Positions 35,728-46,708 of a stretch of DNA of 64,000 nucleotides are shown here, one piece after another. Position 1 is the stretch's first letter, and the number at the start of each line of letters is the position of its first letter. Under the pieces are notes generated by a model. It had not been told where the DNA came from. It saw only the letters and a list, made by a program, of their open reading frames with translations, and made no database searches. This stretch comes from Ctena decussata (taxonomy: Eukaryota; Mollusca; Bivalvia; Lucinida; Lucinidae): positions 24,059,928-24,123,927 of the forward strand of contig OZ022513.1 in assembly GCA_963989385.1 (NCBI GenBank). The letters run 5' to 3'. Both the position numbers and the translations under genes were made by a program.

Positions 35728-35948
35728 GGAGCTTATTCATAAAACGACTTAATTGGTTGCTTTGCTGTTGCTAGGGCTAAAACTGTATGAAGGAGATTCC
35801 CTACAACAATGAAATTTGCTCCGGAGGAACAGTCTAAAAAGACTGCTCCTCCAGAGCACATTTCATAGTTGTAGGGAATCTCCTTCAAAGAAATTTAGCC
35901 TTAGCAACAGCATAGCAACGACTTAAGTCGTTTTATGAATACGGCCCC
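35728..35948. mobile_element. palindromic MITE, 221 bp
   Basis: The ends carry TATTCATAAAACGACTTAA and its inverse. The inner arms contain GAAGGAGATTCCCTACAAC and its inverse, around a central hairpin (GGAGGAACAGTCT and its near-inverse). Nearly the entire element is one hairpin. No ORF. Confidence 0.8.
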
Positions 35949-37619
35949 TGGACTTGCTCTAATTTTAATATTAAGTACCACCATGAGCGTAGACGTTCAA
36001 GGAAACCTGAGTGGTCCAGTATTGCAGTGCGTTGGATACTAACTTCAAAAAAATCAGAGCTTTTCGATAAATGTACCTATTAGGTAAATTTATCTCTATT
36101 CTTCATTGGCCCTTAGAGTAATGAATATCGCATGTTATTTTATCAACTTAGCTAAGTTAGTTTTTCCAGAATCTTTGTTTCACAAATTCAACTTGAAAAG
36201 TATTGATTATCCTCAAAAAAGAGAAAATTAATTGTATTGTAAGGTAGCACGCTGCTTTTAATCAGACGCTAGATAGGCAGCATAGCATCTTGCCTTTGTC
36301 AAATAAGAAAATTTGTCGCTCCGTTCGACCAGAAAGGGGCTTATGAGGTCATGTGCTTACAATAAGCACTCAAAGTTGTCAAAGGAGGTACAGAATATTT
36401 TCTTTTTTTTTCAGATTCCCCTGGATTCACAAATTATTAATGCGATGGGAGAATTTTCTGGCTATACTGTGCGGATGTGCAGGGAGCCATGATTGCACGC
36501 AACGCAAATCAGATGAAGTAAATCGCAAAATGCTTAAAGGGTCAGAAAAGCAGAACTGAACAGCAAAGATCCAAGACAACCTGTGCATCTGTGCATTCTT
36601 GTCTAAATGTTTGCTGTCTGCACATGAAATTTATAATGTTCACTGACTATACCAGCTTCAAATGCATTTGGAGATATCTGCTCGACATCGAGATAGGATT
36701 GTGTGTGAACCACTACTAATACTTCATTTAATATATGCTGTTAAATTTGCTGTTAAAGTTTTTGTCAGCCCCCCCCCCCCCCCCTTTTTTTATTAAAATG
36801 CCAACGAATATTCTGTTCCGTACAGATATTAAGATACAAGAGGTGCAAATCCTCAGGTCACGCATTTTGTCAAATTCTCAGCATGAATTGCGGTTGTCTG
36901 CTCTTGATTTAATTGCTGGCTATGATATATGCGGAGGCTGATGCACTTCTCCGCTGATGCTACTTTCATGCATTATTGAAACTCTATTTTTTCAACTAAG
37001 GAAATGGCATGTTGCTGTATATATCCACATGTATATATGCTACATATGACTTTATGCATCAGTGATGTGTGTCGCCCTTGCAGAACTGAAAATAATTAAA
37101 GTCAGTATTAAGATGAAATAGTACATGTTGGACACACTAGTCGTCTCAGTACATGAATATCTCGTAAAAGTTCTGTTGACCTAATAAATAACTTGCGTAT
37201 TAGATATCTTTTTGAAAGTGACTGAATCATACACTGTCTAATGTTTATAGGACATATCATGCCTTTTCTGAGAGACAGCGCGGTGCATCAAAATCAAATT
37301 TCTTTTCTGCTCATCTAGTGATCAAAATAATCTAAGACATATATCTGGTATTTAGAAAAAAGCATCTTACCAGTAGCCTGACTGGTCCTGAAATAGTTAA
37401 TCAAAGTGATTCACCATAAAGAATAGACCAACGTATTTAAACTTAATTTAGAGTTGTTGATTAACGCGTATGGGTACACTGTCATGTTTTCCTACACTGT
37501 CATGTTTTCCTACCGTTTTAAGGGGCTGCAAATTTGTTATTTTTGTCTACTTTCCTTTCCGAGGAAACCCCTACAAAATGGAATTGACTATTAACATAGC
37601 ACCAGAGACGAAAATAGCA
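35949..37619. other. intergenic, no supported gene
   Basis: A pyrimidine tract ending in CAG at about 36396-36413 looks like a 3' splice site, but the following sequence shows no known domain. A C-run lies at 36769-36784. Confidence 0.35.
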
Positions 37620-37775
37620 GAATTTGTAAACAGTGTAGATCCTGATGAGGCGGCTTGTAATGAGCTGCCTCATCTAGACCTACACTGTTTGCACTCTAGT
37701 CTTTGAATTTTGAATATGAAATTTCTTGGACAAGGCATTTTTTAGATTTTACAGACGTAAATTTTGTCGTCTGCT
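37620..37775. mobile_element. dispersed repeat, family R3, copy 2
   Basis: Contains GATGAGGCGGCTTGTAATGA followed by the inverse GCCTCATC, then ACCTACACTGTTTGCACTCT and ACGTAAATTTTGTCGTCTGC. This matches 15576-15790. Confidence 0.5.
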
Positions 37776-37814
37776 TTTTGATACTGTAAGAGTTGAACAG
37801 ATAAATAGAATCTG

Positions 37815-37952
37815 TCATTGGTCTCGGATGCGGACAGGGAAATCCTAACCCGAGGGCATACGGGGTGTATCGGAAATGAGGCTTGCCGAGTTTCCGACAC
37901 ACCCCGTGTGCCCGAGGGTTGGGATTTCCCTGTCTGCATCCGAGACCAATGA
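37815..37952. mobile_element. 138-bp hairpin MITE
   Basis: The arms of about 60 bp begin TCATTGGTCTCGGATGC and end with the inverse GCATCCGAGACCAATGA. They include CCCGAGGGCATACGGGGTGT and a near-exact inverse. The loop is about 20 bases. It is very GC-rich compared with its flanks. Confidence 0.75.
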
Positions 37953-38727
37953 TTGATTATTTGTCTTACCTACGGTAATATTTACTTCAAATTGAACGGG
38001 GACCTAATAGGCCTATTTCATGCGCACGTGTACAAGTGTAAGTAGTACAACCGTGTCACCCTCATGGCTGCTGTAGTGAACAAACAAGTAAAAAATAGGT
38101 CCTTGACAAATCCGCATTTTTAGTTTTTCTAATTGTAATTTATATTAAAGAACAAAATTTGTATTGAGACGACTACAGAAAGCGCGTGTATGACATTAAT
38201 TGTGACGTAACGTCAATGTCATTTCAAACGTCAGTTGGTAAAGTCTTCATAATGGCGGCCTCCTCGACAGTGTTTGTCACGGTGAACCATTGACTATTTT
38301 GGATCTTTTTACGACTTTAAGACCTTGAAACAGGCTATAATGGGATTACAAAGAATGAATAACCTTTCTTGGGTTGGATTTTATCGATGTGGCAATTCAT
38401 AATAATGCATAAGAATAATGCATAAAGTATGGAATCGCCAAGCCGGGCGCACCGTATTTCAAGGAGCGCGTAGTGGTACACAGAATTCAAGCTCGTGTGA
38501 GCTGTCCCAGCCCATGGGCAAGACAGAATTTTCCAGCACCGCTAAAAATAGAACAAACTCTGTCTCGTAGGTAAGAAAAAGCTGCCCCAGCTTTGAGAGT
38601 CGATCCGGCTTGAAAAGGGAGGCAAAAACGAAAATGTTAGTGTTACTGAAGTATTCATTCACTTCAAATAAGATCTCAAATACACTTTGTTTTGTCTCCT
38701 GTATGAGCAAATTCTTTTTTCTTTTTT

Positions 38728-38759
<32 letters not shown>

Positions 38760-38849
38760 TTTTGATAGTTGAGACTACTTGCAAAGGGGAGGAGGGGGCG
38801 GGGGTGGAGGTTGGGACAAAACTTTAAAAGGTAAAGTTGTTTTCCCTTA
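37953..38849. other. intergenic with T-rich tracts
   Basis: No gene was supported. A T-rich tract lies at about 38717-38763. A TGACGT-containing palindromic patch lies near 38190-38222. The minus-strand ORF of 161 codons contains a poly-Lys run from the T tract and is rejected. Confidence 0.4.
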
Positions 38850-38994
38850 AAGTATGTGCACTTAGTACTGGTTAACCGTTTAGGAGGTCTAAGCCTGCCC
38901 AGGAATAGTGTGGTTAAGTTAACTGACCGTCCCGACATGACCATAGCAGTTTACCGTGGACGTTAAGCAACAAATCAATCAATCAATCAATTAG
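38850..38994 (+). mobile_element. SINE-like dispersed repeat, family S1, copy 4
   Basis: Clear family member with CACTTAGTACTGGTTAACCG, GGTCTAAGCCTGCCCAGGAA, CCCGACATGACCATAGCAG and a (CAAT)n tail. The simple-repeat tail supports retroposition. Confidence 0.75.
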
Positions 38995-39053
38995 ATAAGA
39001 TAACCAGGAAAGACAACAATTACAAGACGTACCTAGCCAAACAAGAAGAAATC

Positions 39054-39405
39054 GAGGATCTTACATGAGTGCTCATGTATTATTGAATTTATTAAACGAG
39101 TTGGGGAAAAATATAAGATGCGAGGCTTTGCCGAGCATCTTATCGGTTTTCCCCGACGAGTTTAATAAATTCAATAACACAGGAGCACGAATGCAAGATT
39201 CTATTGATCATATGACACTAAAATCGCATTTTATTAGCAAAATTTGCACTAAAACGTCACGATTTCGCCATAAGAAAACGCGACGTTTTTATGGACGACA
39301 ACGTATAACGTTACGACGTAATTTGTATATTTAATCCACTAGTGGATTATCGTTTTTAATGCATGGCTTTATTACACTCTCAGATGCGACGTCATATGAT
39401 TAAAA
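39054..39405 (+). mobile_element. hairpin-bearing dispersed element, family R2, copy 2
   Basis: The inverse-orientation relative of 8785-9130. Its first ~150 bp form an imperfect hairpin (TTGAATTTATTAAACGAG and its inverse around a short loop). The rest includes CCACTAGTGG and CGACGTCATATGA. Confidence 0.7.
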
Positions 39406-39409
39406 CAGT

Positions 39410-39637
39410 TTAAGGTAAATGGGTACTTTTTCAGGGGAAGGAACTCTGCAGTTTTTATTTTGCATGGTCTCAAGAATGGGCAACTCTGAAAGAAATGGGA
39501 GCAAATTTTCCTTTAAGAGTAGACCCCATTTTGGAAAGGCTTTGTTATTGAAAAAAGAAAATAGGAGGTCATAACAGTTGTTTCCCTTGACGAAAATGGT
39601 AGAAATCCATGGAAAACATTATACTCATACACCTTTA
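39410..39637. mobile_element. TTAA-bordered MITE, family M3, copy 2
   Basis: Starts TTAA-GGTAAATGGGTAC and ends CATACACC-TTTA. It resembles 30167-30408 in its left third (TTTCAGGGG, then GAGCAAATTTT and TTAAGAGTAG). The right TTAA is degraded. Confidence 0.6.
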
Positions 39638-40364
39638 TTTGAAACACAAACAACAATCTAGAAGAGTACATATGCAATAACAACTTTGCAAAGACCGCCT
39701 TGGAACATTAGTAACAATATTATACTGATATTTCAAATCATCATTTCAGAATTGTTGGCCGGAGCTGGTGGCTTCTATTTCTCTGGCCTCGGGATGCACT
39801 GAGTTATTAACTTTATCCGTCATAGTTGTCTGATTATTTGGTGATTTTACAAACGTTACATCGATGTCTTCTGATGAATTAGGAGGCACCTTCGCACCTT
39901 CGCAGAACGGCCACTATTTTACAAAATGTAGCTGCGACAGAAGGAAGTGTAAAAATGTCATAGGCCCGAAGTAATTTTTGCTATCGTCGCTTGTACGGCG
40001 GAAACTCGTCAGATCCTATATTCAATTGAATTGTCTGTGTGTAAATACATGTATGTAGCCAAACATGAATAAAATATTGTTTAAACCAAGTGCTATTTGT
40101 TATGTTTTTCAAATTCTTATGTCGCAGTTTCTCTGATTTATAATCGAAAATTCTTTTAACAATATTTATCACTATCACTCTGTATTTCAAAAGCTAACGA
40201 TAAAGATGAGTACATAATGTCATGGGCTATTTTGAAAATTGGTCATTTCTTAGAATGCACTGTTTTGCCTTTCCATCGATGTGTTTTATAATTAATTAAA
40301 TGTGCCAGTTCAAAGACTGTGCGATCTAGCTTTTACTCCAACAATAAAGTGCAACATGATAAAA
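39638..40364. other. intergenic, nothing recognised
   Basis: No gene or repeat copy was recognised. Confidence 0.35.
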
Positions 40365-40589
40365 TGGCCGCGACACGACAAAACCAAAAAAGTGGTATGT
40401 GCGCCCAGCCAAGACTCAGATCAGCCTTGGCATCCACCCAGTCTGATTAGAGTCTTCGCTGTCCACATGGAGCTACTTAAGACCGTTAGCTGCCCTTTAA
40501 GCGCACAGCGAAGACTCTTAGCAGACTGGGCGGATAGTCTTCGCGTGGCATACATGCCACTTCGTTTGGTTTTGTCCTGTTGCAGCTTA
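40365..40589. mobile_element. M1 palindromic element, copy C (diverged)
   Basis: Starts TGGCCGCGACACGACAAAAC and ends in a decayed end GTTGCAGCTTA. The inner CAGTCTGATTAGAGTCTTCG and GACTGGGCGGAT blocks remain. An accidental ORF of 164 codons crosses it. Confidence 0.85.
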
Positions 40590-41086
40590 TTTTTCAAGCC
40601 ACTATGTTACTGGGTACATCGTTTCTGTAATAAGGTAATAACTGGATTGCAATACCGGAGGGAATGGCATTTAAATGCTTTCTTCAGTATACCGGAAATA
40701 TGTCTGGGAATTTTATTTTTGATAAATAATTATATATTAGAAGCTTTTGAAAGACTGATGGGCTCGTTAGTCTGTGGCAGGTCATACTTTATCTAAATAT
40801 AGCAGACATGGTCGAATTGCGCTGATTCCAATGCAATTTACTTGCTAGACTGGATTCAACTTATTGATTGTCTCATAGATCAATGTAGACTAAAAGGATA
40901 AAGCACTAGGGGTGACTGAATTTATATATTTGAGTGTTATATGATATTCTTTATAAATATATCAAAGGCTATCTTTCATCAAGTATAATACTATTTCAGA
41001 AAATTTCACGGAATTTTGACCTTATTTTTCAGTTATTGGGAATAATTTGATGGTAACCCCAATATCGTAAAGTGAAAGCGATCAGT
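40590..41086. other. intergenic, nothing recognised
   Basis: No feature was supported. Confidence 0.35.
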
Positions 41087-41330
41087 TCATGTACTGGTCA
41101 GTATGGATATGCCACCGTAGGGACGTATACTTCGCAGACCAACATTACGCAATCGGTTCCTTAAAGTTTTGGGGTCAATGCGGCGATTGTGAGTGCCTAC
41201 CGTATTGATAGCCGTTTCAATGGCAGTAAAGTGGCGATTATGCAGATGGGCAAAATATATAGCCCTGTCCTGACGTTCCGATTGCGGTCGGTCGGTAAGC
41301 CTTCCAGACACCAAACTGCATAGCAACCTG
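41087..41330 (-). pseudogene. Tc1-type transposase N-terminal relic
   Basis: The 79-aa minus-strand translation contains GRLTDRPQSERQDRAIYFAH, then RHFTAIETAINTVG and RRIDPKTLRNRLRNVGLRS. This is the paired helix-turn-helix DNA-binding region of Tc1-like transposases, with the GRP-type linker altered to DRPQ. The catalytic DDE/DDD domain is not found downstream, at 41086 and below. The relic is thus a fragment. No terminal repeats were identified. Confidence 0.75.
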
Positions 41331-41751
41331 CTGTTGCCTTTGACCTTGCATTAGCAACGCAATACCCTAAACCCTCTGAAATTTAGTCAGCTGTACCATG
41401 ATTGCAGGTGATGCAAATCGAGTGTTATCGGCGAAAAATAGTGGGTAAACCTCTAAAGTATCAAGTGGTATTACAAAATGTGTTGAAGAAATTGTCAGTA
41501 TTATTCTGCACGGGTATTTTGCCTTTCACCACTTGCCCTACCTGATCATGACACGCTATGTTACACGCTTGAGTAATTTTAGGCACCGTGTTAATTGTAG
41601 AGTGATCAAGATTATCATCTGACCAATTTTCATAATTTCAAACGAAGCAGTTAAAATATTATTCCATATTTTGTTACCCAATGTTTCTTTATCCTTTGAG
41701 TATATTTATACCACGTCGTTCTTTTTATTACCACTAGCCCTAAATATATAT
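41331..41751. other. intergenic, nothing recognised
   Basis: No feature was supported. Confidence 0.35.
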
Positions 41752-41935
41752 TGGAGCCCCGGTACTCAGTAGATTAAGCGCTTGTTTTCTAGCCTAGCGG
41801 TCCCGGGTTCGAGCCCCGCTGTAGCCGGGAATCTTTTCAGTCTTAAACGGGGTTCCATTGCACGAAGCCTTTCATAGTAACCCACCCATCGTCCTGATAT
41901 GGCTGAAATACTGTTAAAAAGACCGTAAAATGGCA
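41752..41935 (+). mobile_element. tRNA-derived SINE, family S3
   Basis: The head has an A-box-like TACTCAGTAGATTAAGCG and a good B box GGGTTCGAGCCCC about 30 bp later. A tRNA-unrelated body follows, with the 3' motif CCTGATATGGCTGAAATACT, seen at the 3' end of many mollusc and other animal SINEs. The acceptor stem is incomplete, so it is not a tRNA gene. Confidence 0.75.
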
Positions 41936-42259
41936 AGTCTTTATTGTATTTTCCATTATGTCAGAGTTTAAGTGCGTTTAAATGCGAATTAGCTGAATTT
42001 GAAAAGTACAGTTCGAATATGATCATTTTTCTGGAATATTTGTTGCCGACCCGGGGCTTTGATTCCATTTTATCATAAAGTCGGGGATTCATGCATTTCA
42101 AGCGATCGCCTAGATTATGAAAATTTAAATTTTTCTACAAAAATGCCTTTTTTTCTTGTTGATAACATTGCATATCGTGCGTGTTTATATATTTCCTAGC
42201 TTGTTATAAGCCTTTACGACCAAAAGGGTGGTCGAGTAGAATATGCCGTCAGAGCAGTT

Positions 42260-42561
42260 ACCGGTAGATATGTTACCGAATTCAAGCACTTCTCTTGTTA
42301 ATAGGCGTATCAATATACATGCTCATATTGACAAGGCTACAAGTGCAGTCCGGATGACTGGTTCGGAATACTACATGTAGCTGGAGACCGAGTTACTGAG
42401 AATTATCCTATTTACTGTGGAGTAAGACATGGGTGCCTTCTCTGATCCACCCTCTTCAGTAGTTTTCTTGAAAAGATCATGTCCGGTGATCTGGAAAAAC
42501 ATAGTGGAACGGTTTACACAGGCAGCACATAAGTATTCCTATTTTTCGATTTGCCGAGACA
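42260..42561 (+). pseudogene. second LINE reverse transcriptase relic, upstream part
   Basis: In shifting frames the sequence reads VRHGCLLSPTLF-like (GTAAGACATGGGTGCCTTCT), then LEKIMSGDLEKHSGTV-like, then a RFA(D/E) segment ending at 42561. This is the palm of a LINE reverse transcriptase, just up to the catalytic FADD box. Stops and frameshifts are present. The frame is cut by a TTAA-flanked insertion and resumes at about 43423. Confidence 0.7.
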
Positions 42562-42565
42562 TTAA

Positions 42566-43418
42566 GGTGGTGATTTGTGGTATATACAAAAATCTCAATA
42601 AAATGCTGAAAATACAACAGATCTTCCCAAAACTTAGCAGATGCCTTCTTTATGTTGTTTCTCACAGTTTAGAATACAAAAATGCAGGACATGTTGATGT
42701 TAATAAGGATTTATATAAGAAAAGATCAAAGGGTAATTTTGTGCGAATAAATCTAAAAAATGACCATCATTATTGAAAATGTAACTAGGTCTGAACATAA
42801 ATTAATGTATTATGAAGAGCGTCCTAGCAATTATTTATTCCACTTTCTTTGCATGTTATCAGGCTGCGCAGATAAAAACAGAAGCCTATTCCTCAAATGT
42901 CTGACCATGTATATAAGTGCATGTATAGTGCTTGCATTCATTAATACAGGTAGGTCAGGTATACCTATATCATACTCACAGTATAAATATTACATTACAA
43001 TGACCAAGACAGGTATATTATTGAAATTATTCAACCTTGAAACAGGCTCTGCTATGTATTTTTGAGATAAATATTTGGACACAGGCCACATCTCTTTTTT
43101 ATCTGCGCAGCCTGATAACGTGCAAAGAAAATGGAAAAAATAATTGCTAGGTCGCTCTTCATAATATATTAATCTATGTTCAGACCGGGTTACATTTTCA
43201 ATAATGATGGTCATTTTTTAGATTTATTCGCACAAAATTACCCTTTGATCTTTTCTTATATAAATCCTTTTTAACATCAACAAGTCCTGCATTTTGGGAT
43301 TCTGAATTGTGAGAAACAACATAAAGAAGGCACCTGCTAAGTTTTGGGAAGATCTGTTGTATTTTCAGCATTTAATGCAGATTTTTGTCTTTGCCCCAAA
43401 TCAGTGAAAATCACCACC
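42566..43418. mobile_element. TTAA-flanked inverted-repeat element inside the LINE
   Basis: The element is 853 bp: GGTGGTGATTT at the left and AAATCACCACC at the right, with TTAA on both sides (42562-42565 and 43419-43422). Long imperfect inverted arms of about 310-320 bp (to about 42880, and from about 43100) surround a spacer of about 220 bp. Removing the element and one TTAA rejoins the LINE frame at its FADD region. Paired ORFs reading MTIIIENVTRSEH occur in both arms because the arms are inverted copies. They are not known proteins. Confidence 0.85.
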
Positions 43419-43422
43419 TTAA

Positions 43423-44006
43423 TGGTGTTGCTGAGAAGGCCTGCACAAGGTGTACAATTGAGAGCAGTGCTGAGGATACCAAACTGATGACAAACTGCGT
43501 CAATGACATTCAAATGGACATCAAGGTAAAGGGACAAAAGATTGGAACACTTCTCTCAAAAATGTACAATCAACTGCAGCTTTAACATATATCTGAAGCC
43601 AGTTTGGAGAGATAACAACGCATCTGTCAGATAAGAGGTAAGTGGATGCACTCCCTTGATACATCCATTATCTGTATGCGTTTTGACAGCAGAGTTTCAG
43701 AAAAGAACACAGGTCTTTGGAATGAGATGCTACCGATGGTCACATGTTCCTAGACACAGAAAGCTCCCAGCAGCCACTGGTGAACATGTAGGACTCCTGA
43801 AAATGGTCAAGAAACGGCAAATAATGTGGAATGGTCACATCTAGATGCTCTGGGTTTGAACAGACTATTCCTGCTGGCATAGTGAAAGGAAAGAAGACGA
43901 TGCAGACAGAGGAAGGGTGTCAAGACAATATTTAAGAGTGGACACGACTGTTTTTGCCAACAAAGGCGGCCGAACGAGGTCCTGGCCGAAAGTCATTATT
44001 GCTAAA
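43423..44006 (+). pseudogene. second LINE relic, downstream part
   Basis: After the insertion the translation continues GVAEKAC, then DTKLMTNCVNDIQMDIKVKG, then LTAEFQKRTQVFGMRCYRW, then EHVGLLKMVKKRQIMWNGHI and a KGKK/RGR tail. This is the thumb and C-terminal region of RTE/Jockey-type LINEs common in molluscs. At least two frameshifts and several stops make it non-functional. It is truncated at 44006, where another repeat begins. Confidence 0.75.
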
Positions 44007-45846
44007 GGCCCTGTCACACTACAACGTTTCAGACAACGTATGCCAACGTTTGAAAAATTTATCCAATACGCTGGCATACGCTGGAGATAAATTAAAACAT
44101 CAAACAGCAGCCGGTTTTGGAACGCACACATAGCGTATTGAAACGTATAAATAACTTATTCACAACTTATCCCTAGCGTATACATAACTTATACAAGCGT
44201 ATAACAGCGTGTTCCCAGCGTATCTGTAGCGTTCTCGTCTTATGCCGAACGCATGCACAACGTTAGTCTAACTTACGCCGACCTTATGTATAGCGTGTTG
44301 GAGCGTGCTTCGACGATCAGATGTAAAGCGACGGCTCTCTACAACTCTTTTTATTGTAGTGGACGTTGATCGATGGCCATGCCTAAAGAACGAAAATTAG
44401 AGAAATTTGCAGGTAGTAGCTGACCACCTGCATGCCTACCGTCGTCCCAATCATCACCCGACTGCCGTGCCTACGATGGTAGCCAACCTCCCTCTCGCGC
44501 AGACTCCAATGCCTATTTAGTGGTATCCGTGGCGGCATCTGCAGCAGCTGTGGTGGCAGCTGAAGTATTAACCCCCTCTCAAGCCCCAAAACGACAAGCA
44601 GAAGCGGTCCAAGAAGATTCCTTATTTAAAAGTGATGAATTGCTGATCTGTATCCAATATATATAGCTGAAGCCCTGGTCGCTGGCGGATATGTTAAGGC
44701 CCTGTCACACTACAACGTTTCAGACAACGTATGCCAACGTATGAAAAATTTATCCAATACGCTGCCATCCGCTGGAGATAAATTAAAACATCAAACAGCA
44801 GCCGGTTTTGGAACGCACACATAGTGTACTGAAACGTATAAATAACTTATTCACAACTTATCCCTAGCGTATACATAACTTATACAAGCGTATAACAGCG
44901 TGTTCCCAGCGTATCTGTAGCGTTCTTGTCTTATGCCGAACGCATGCACAACGTTAGTCTAACTTACGCCGACCTTATGTATAGCGTGTTGGAGCGTGCT
45001 TCGACAATCAGATGTAAAGCGCCGGCTCTCTACAACACTTTTTATTGTAGTGGACGTTGATCGGTGGACATGCCTAAAGAACGAAAATTAGAGAACTTTG
45101 CAGGTAGTAGCTGACCACCTGAACCTACCGTCGTCCAAATCATCACCCGACTGCCGTGCCTATGATGGTAGCCAACCTCCCTCTCGCGCAGACTCCAATG
45201 CCTCTTAAGTGGTATCCGTGGCAGCATCTGCAGCAGCTGTGGTGGCATCTGAAGTATTAACCCCCTCTCAAGTCCCAAAACGACAAGCAGAAGCGGTCCA
45301 AGAAGATTCCTTATTTAAAAGTGATGAATTGCTGATCTGTATCCAATATATATAGCTGAAGCCCAGGTCGCTGGCGGATATGTTACGTAAATACGCTCAG
45401 TGCGTTCGTGATACGTTGAATAAGTTCTAAGGTCGTCAGGCATAGGTTGGATACGTTCTGGATACGTTCGGTATACGTTACAGGTAAGTTACCTATAAGT
45501 TAGAAATAAGTTACGCGTACGCTCCACAACGGACCTGCTGGCTGCCGACGTATGTCAACGTATGATTAACTTACAAGTTACGTGCATGAACGTATGCATA
45601 ACTTACCTGTTGCGTACACCAAACTTATGACTAACTTATAAACAATACGTCGGCGTACGCTGAAAATTTTATGCATGCACAAAATTTTGGGCCGCATTCG
45701 ACGTATAACAACTTATACCAACGTATTTGGGCGTACTCGTAACTTGTTCATAACGTACCCCTAACTTATTCAACGTACACCAGCGTGTTTACTAAATTTC
45801 TTATACGTCGGCATACGCTGATGCTATACGTCACTGTGTGACAGCC
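44007..45846. mobile_element. terminal-repeat element with internal 691-bp duplication
   Basis: The left end reads GGCCCTGTCACAC and the right end GTGTGACAGCC, an inverted match. The subterminal regions are packed with short ACGTATG, TAACTTA and AGCGTAT motifs in both orientations. A 691-bp segment is duplicated head-to-tail (44007-44697 and 44698-45385) with few substitutions. The inner part encodes only short alanine-rich and basic peptides, and no transposase was identified. The class is uncertain. Subterminal repeat clusters are known from hAT, P and PIF/Harbinger elements. Confidence 0.7.
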
Positions 45847-46230
45847 ACATAAGTTGTTGGCGTCAGGAAAAAGTTAAAAAAAAAAGCACCATATCTTGCA
45901 GGGAGAGATAGCTTTCAAGTACACAATTTAATTGCACTGGAAAATTTGCGTTGTTTGTTTATTGATCTCATACATTGTAATTAAACCTGCTTTTAGCTGC
46001 AAAATGCAACTGATTCTTGTTTTGTTGTTTAAACTAATAACTAATCAGTCAGTAGCTTTAAACGTGCTGTGAAAATGCTGCGTGCACTTAAAACTGCACT
46101 AAGATTTGTATGATCGGTTAACTGCTATAACATTCAAAGAGTACGCCCACAAAATATTATTCACTAGATTCATACAGCGGAAAATGCTCGTAAAAAGGTA
46201 ATGCAAAATCTGATGCTTTTCTCACAGAAA
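45847..46230. other. intergenic, nothing recognised
   Basis: No feature was supported. Confidence 0.35.
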
Positions 46231-46468
46231 TGAGCCGCGACACGAGAAAACCAACAAAGCGGTTGTGCGCCCAGCGCAGAATCAGATCAGCCTGGGCATC
46301 CGCCCAGTCTGATCAGAGTCTTCGCTGTCCGCATGGAGGTAGCTTAGATCCTTAGCTACCCTTTAAGCGCTTAGCAAAGTGTCTGATCAGACTGGGCGGA
46401 TGCCCAGGCTGATTAGAGTCTTCGCTGGGCGCACAACTACTTTGTTGGGTTTCTCGTGTCGCGGCTCA
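46231..46468. mobile_element. M1 palindromic element, copy D
   Basis: Full-length and well preserved: TGAGCCGCGACACGAGAAAA at the left, and TTTCTCGTGTCGCGGCTCA at the right. The arms pair almost throughout. Confidence 0.95.
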
Positions 46469-46708
46469 TTAATCTCTGTTGAAATTATACTGACATCTTA
46501 CTCCTTGAAACGCATTACATGTACTTCTAAATTATATCCAGTCAAAAAAAGTAACTACATGTATTATCAACTATTGGCCATATTTTCGAGGAACACAGTG
46601 CATAATGGAGGTAATTCATTCCGATTTTTCTAAGACAATTATCTGTTTCTATAGTCTTTGCACTATCAATAAATTCCCCCACCCCCACCCCCACACCCGC
46701 CAGGAAAT

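Noticed and set aside
36396..36560. Possible exon after a good pyrimidine tract and CAG
   Set aside because: No conserved motif in any frame and no partner exon. Splice-like sites are common in such DNA.
38459..38944. 161-codon minus-strand ORF
   Set aside because: Contains a poly-Lys run from the T-rich tract and overlaps the S1 SINE. No domain is seen.
40302..40796. 164-codon ORF
   Set aside because: Crosses M1 copy C, so most of it is transposon sequence. No recognisable protein.
41752..41830. Possible tRNA gene
   Set aside because: A and B boxes are present, but the acceptor stem does not pair and a SINE body follows directly.
42429..43214. ORFs encoding nearly the same peptide (MTIIIENVTRSEH...) on both strands
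   Set aside because: They lie in the two inverted arms of one mobile element, which produces mirrored ORFs. There is no known domain and the arms contain stops.
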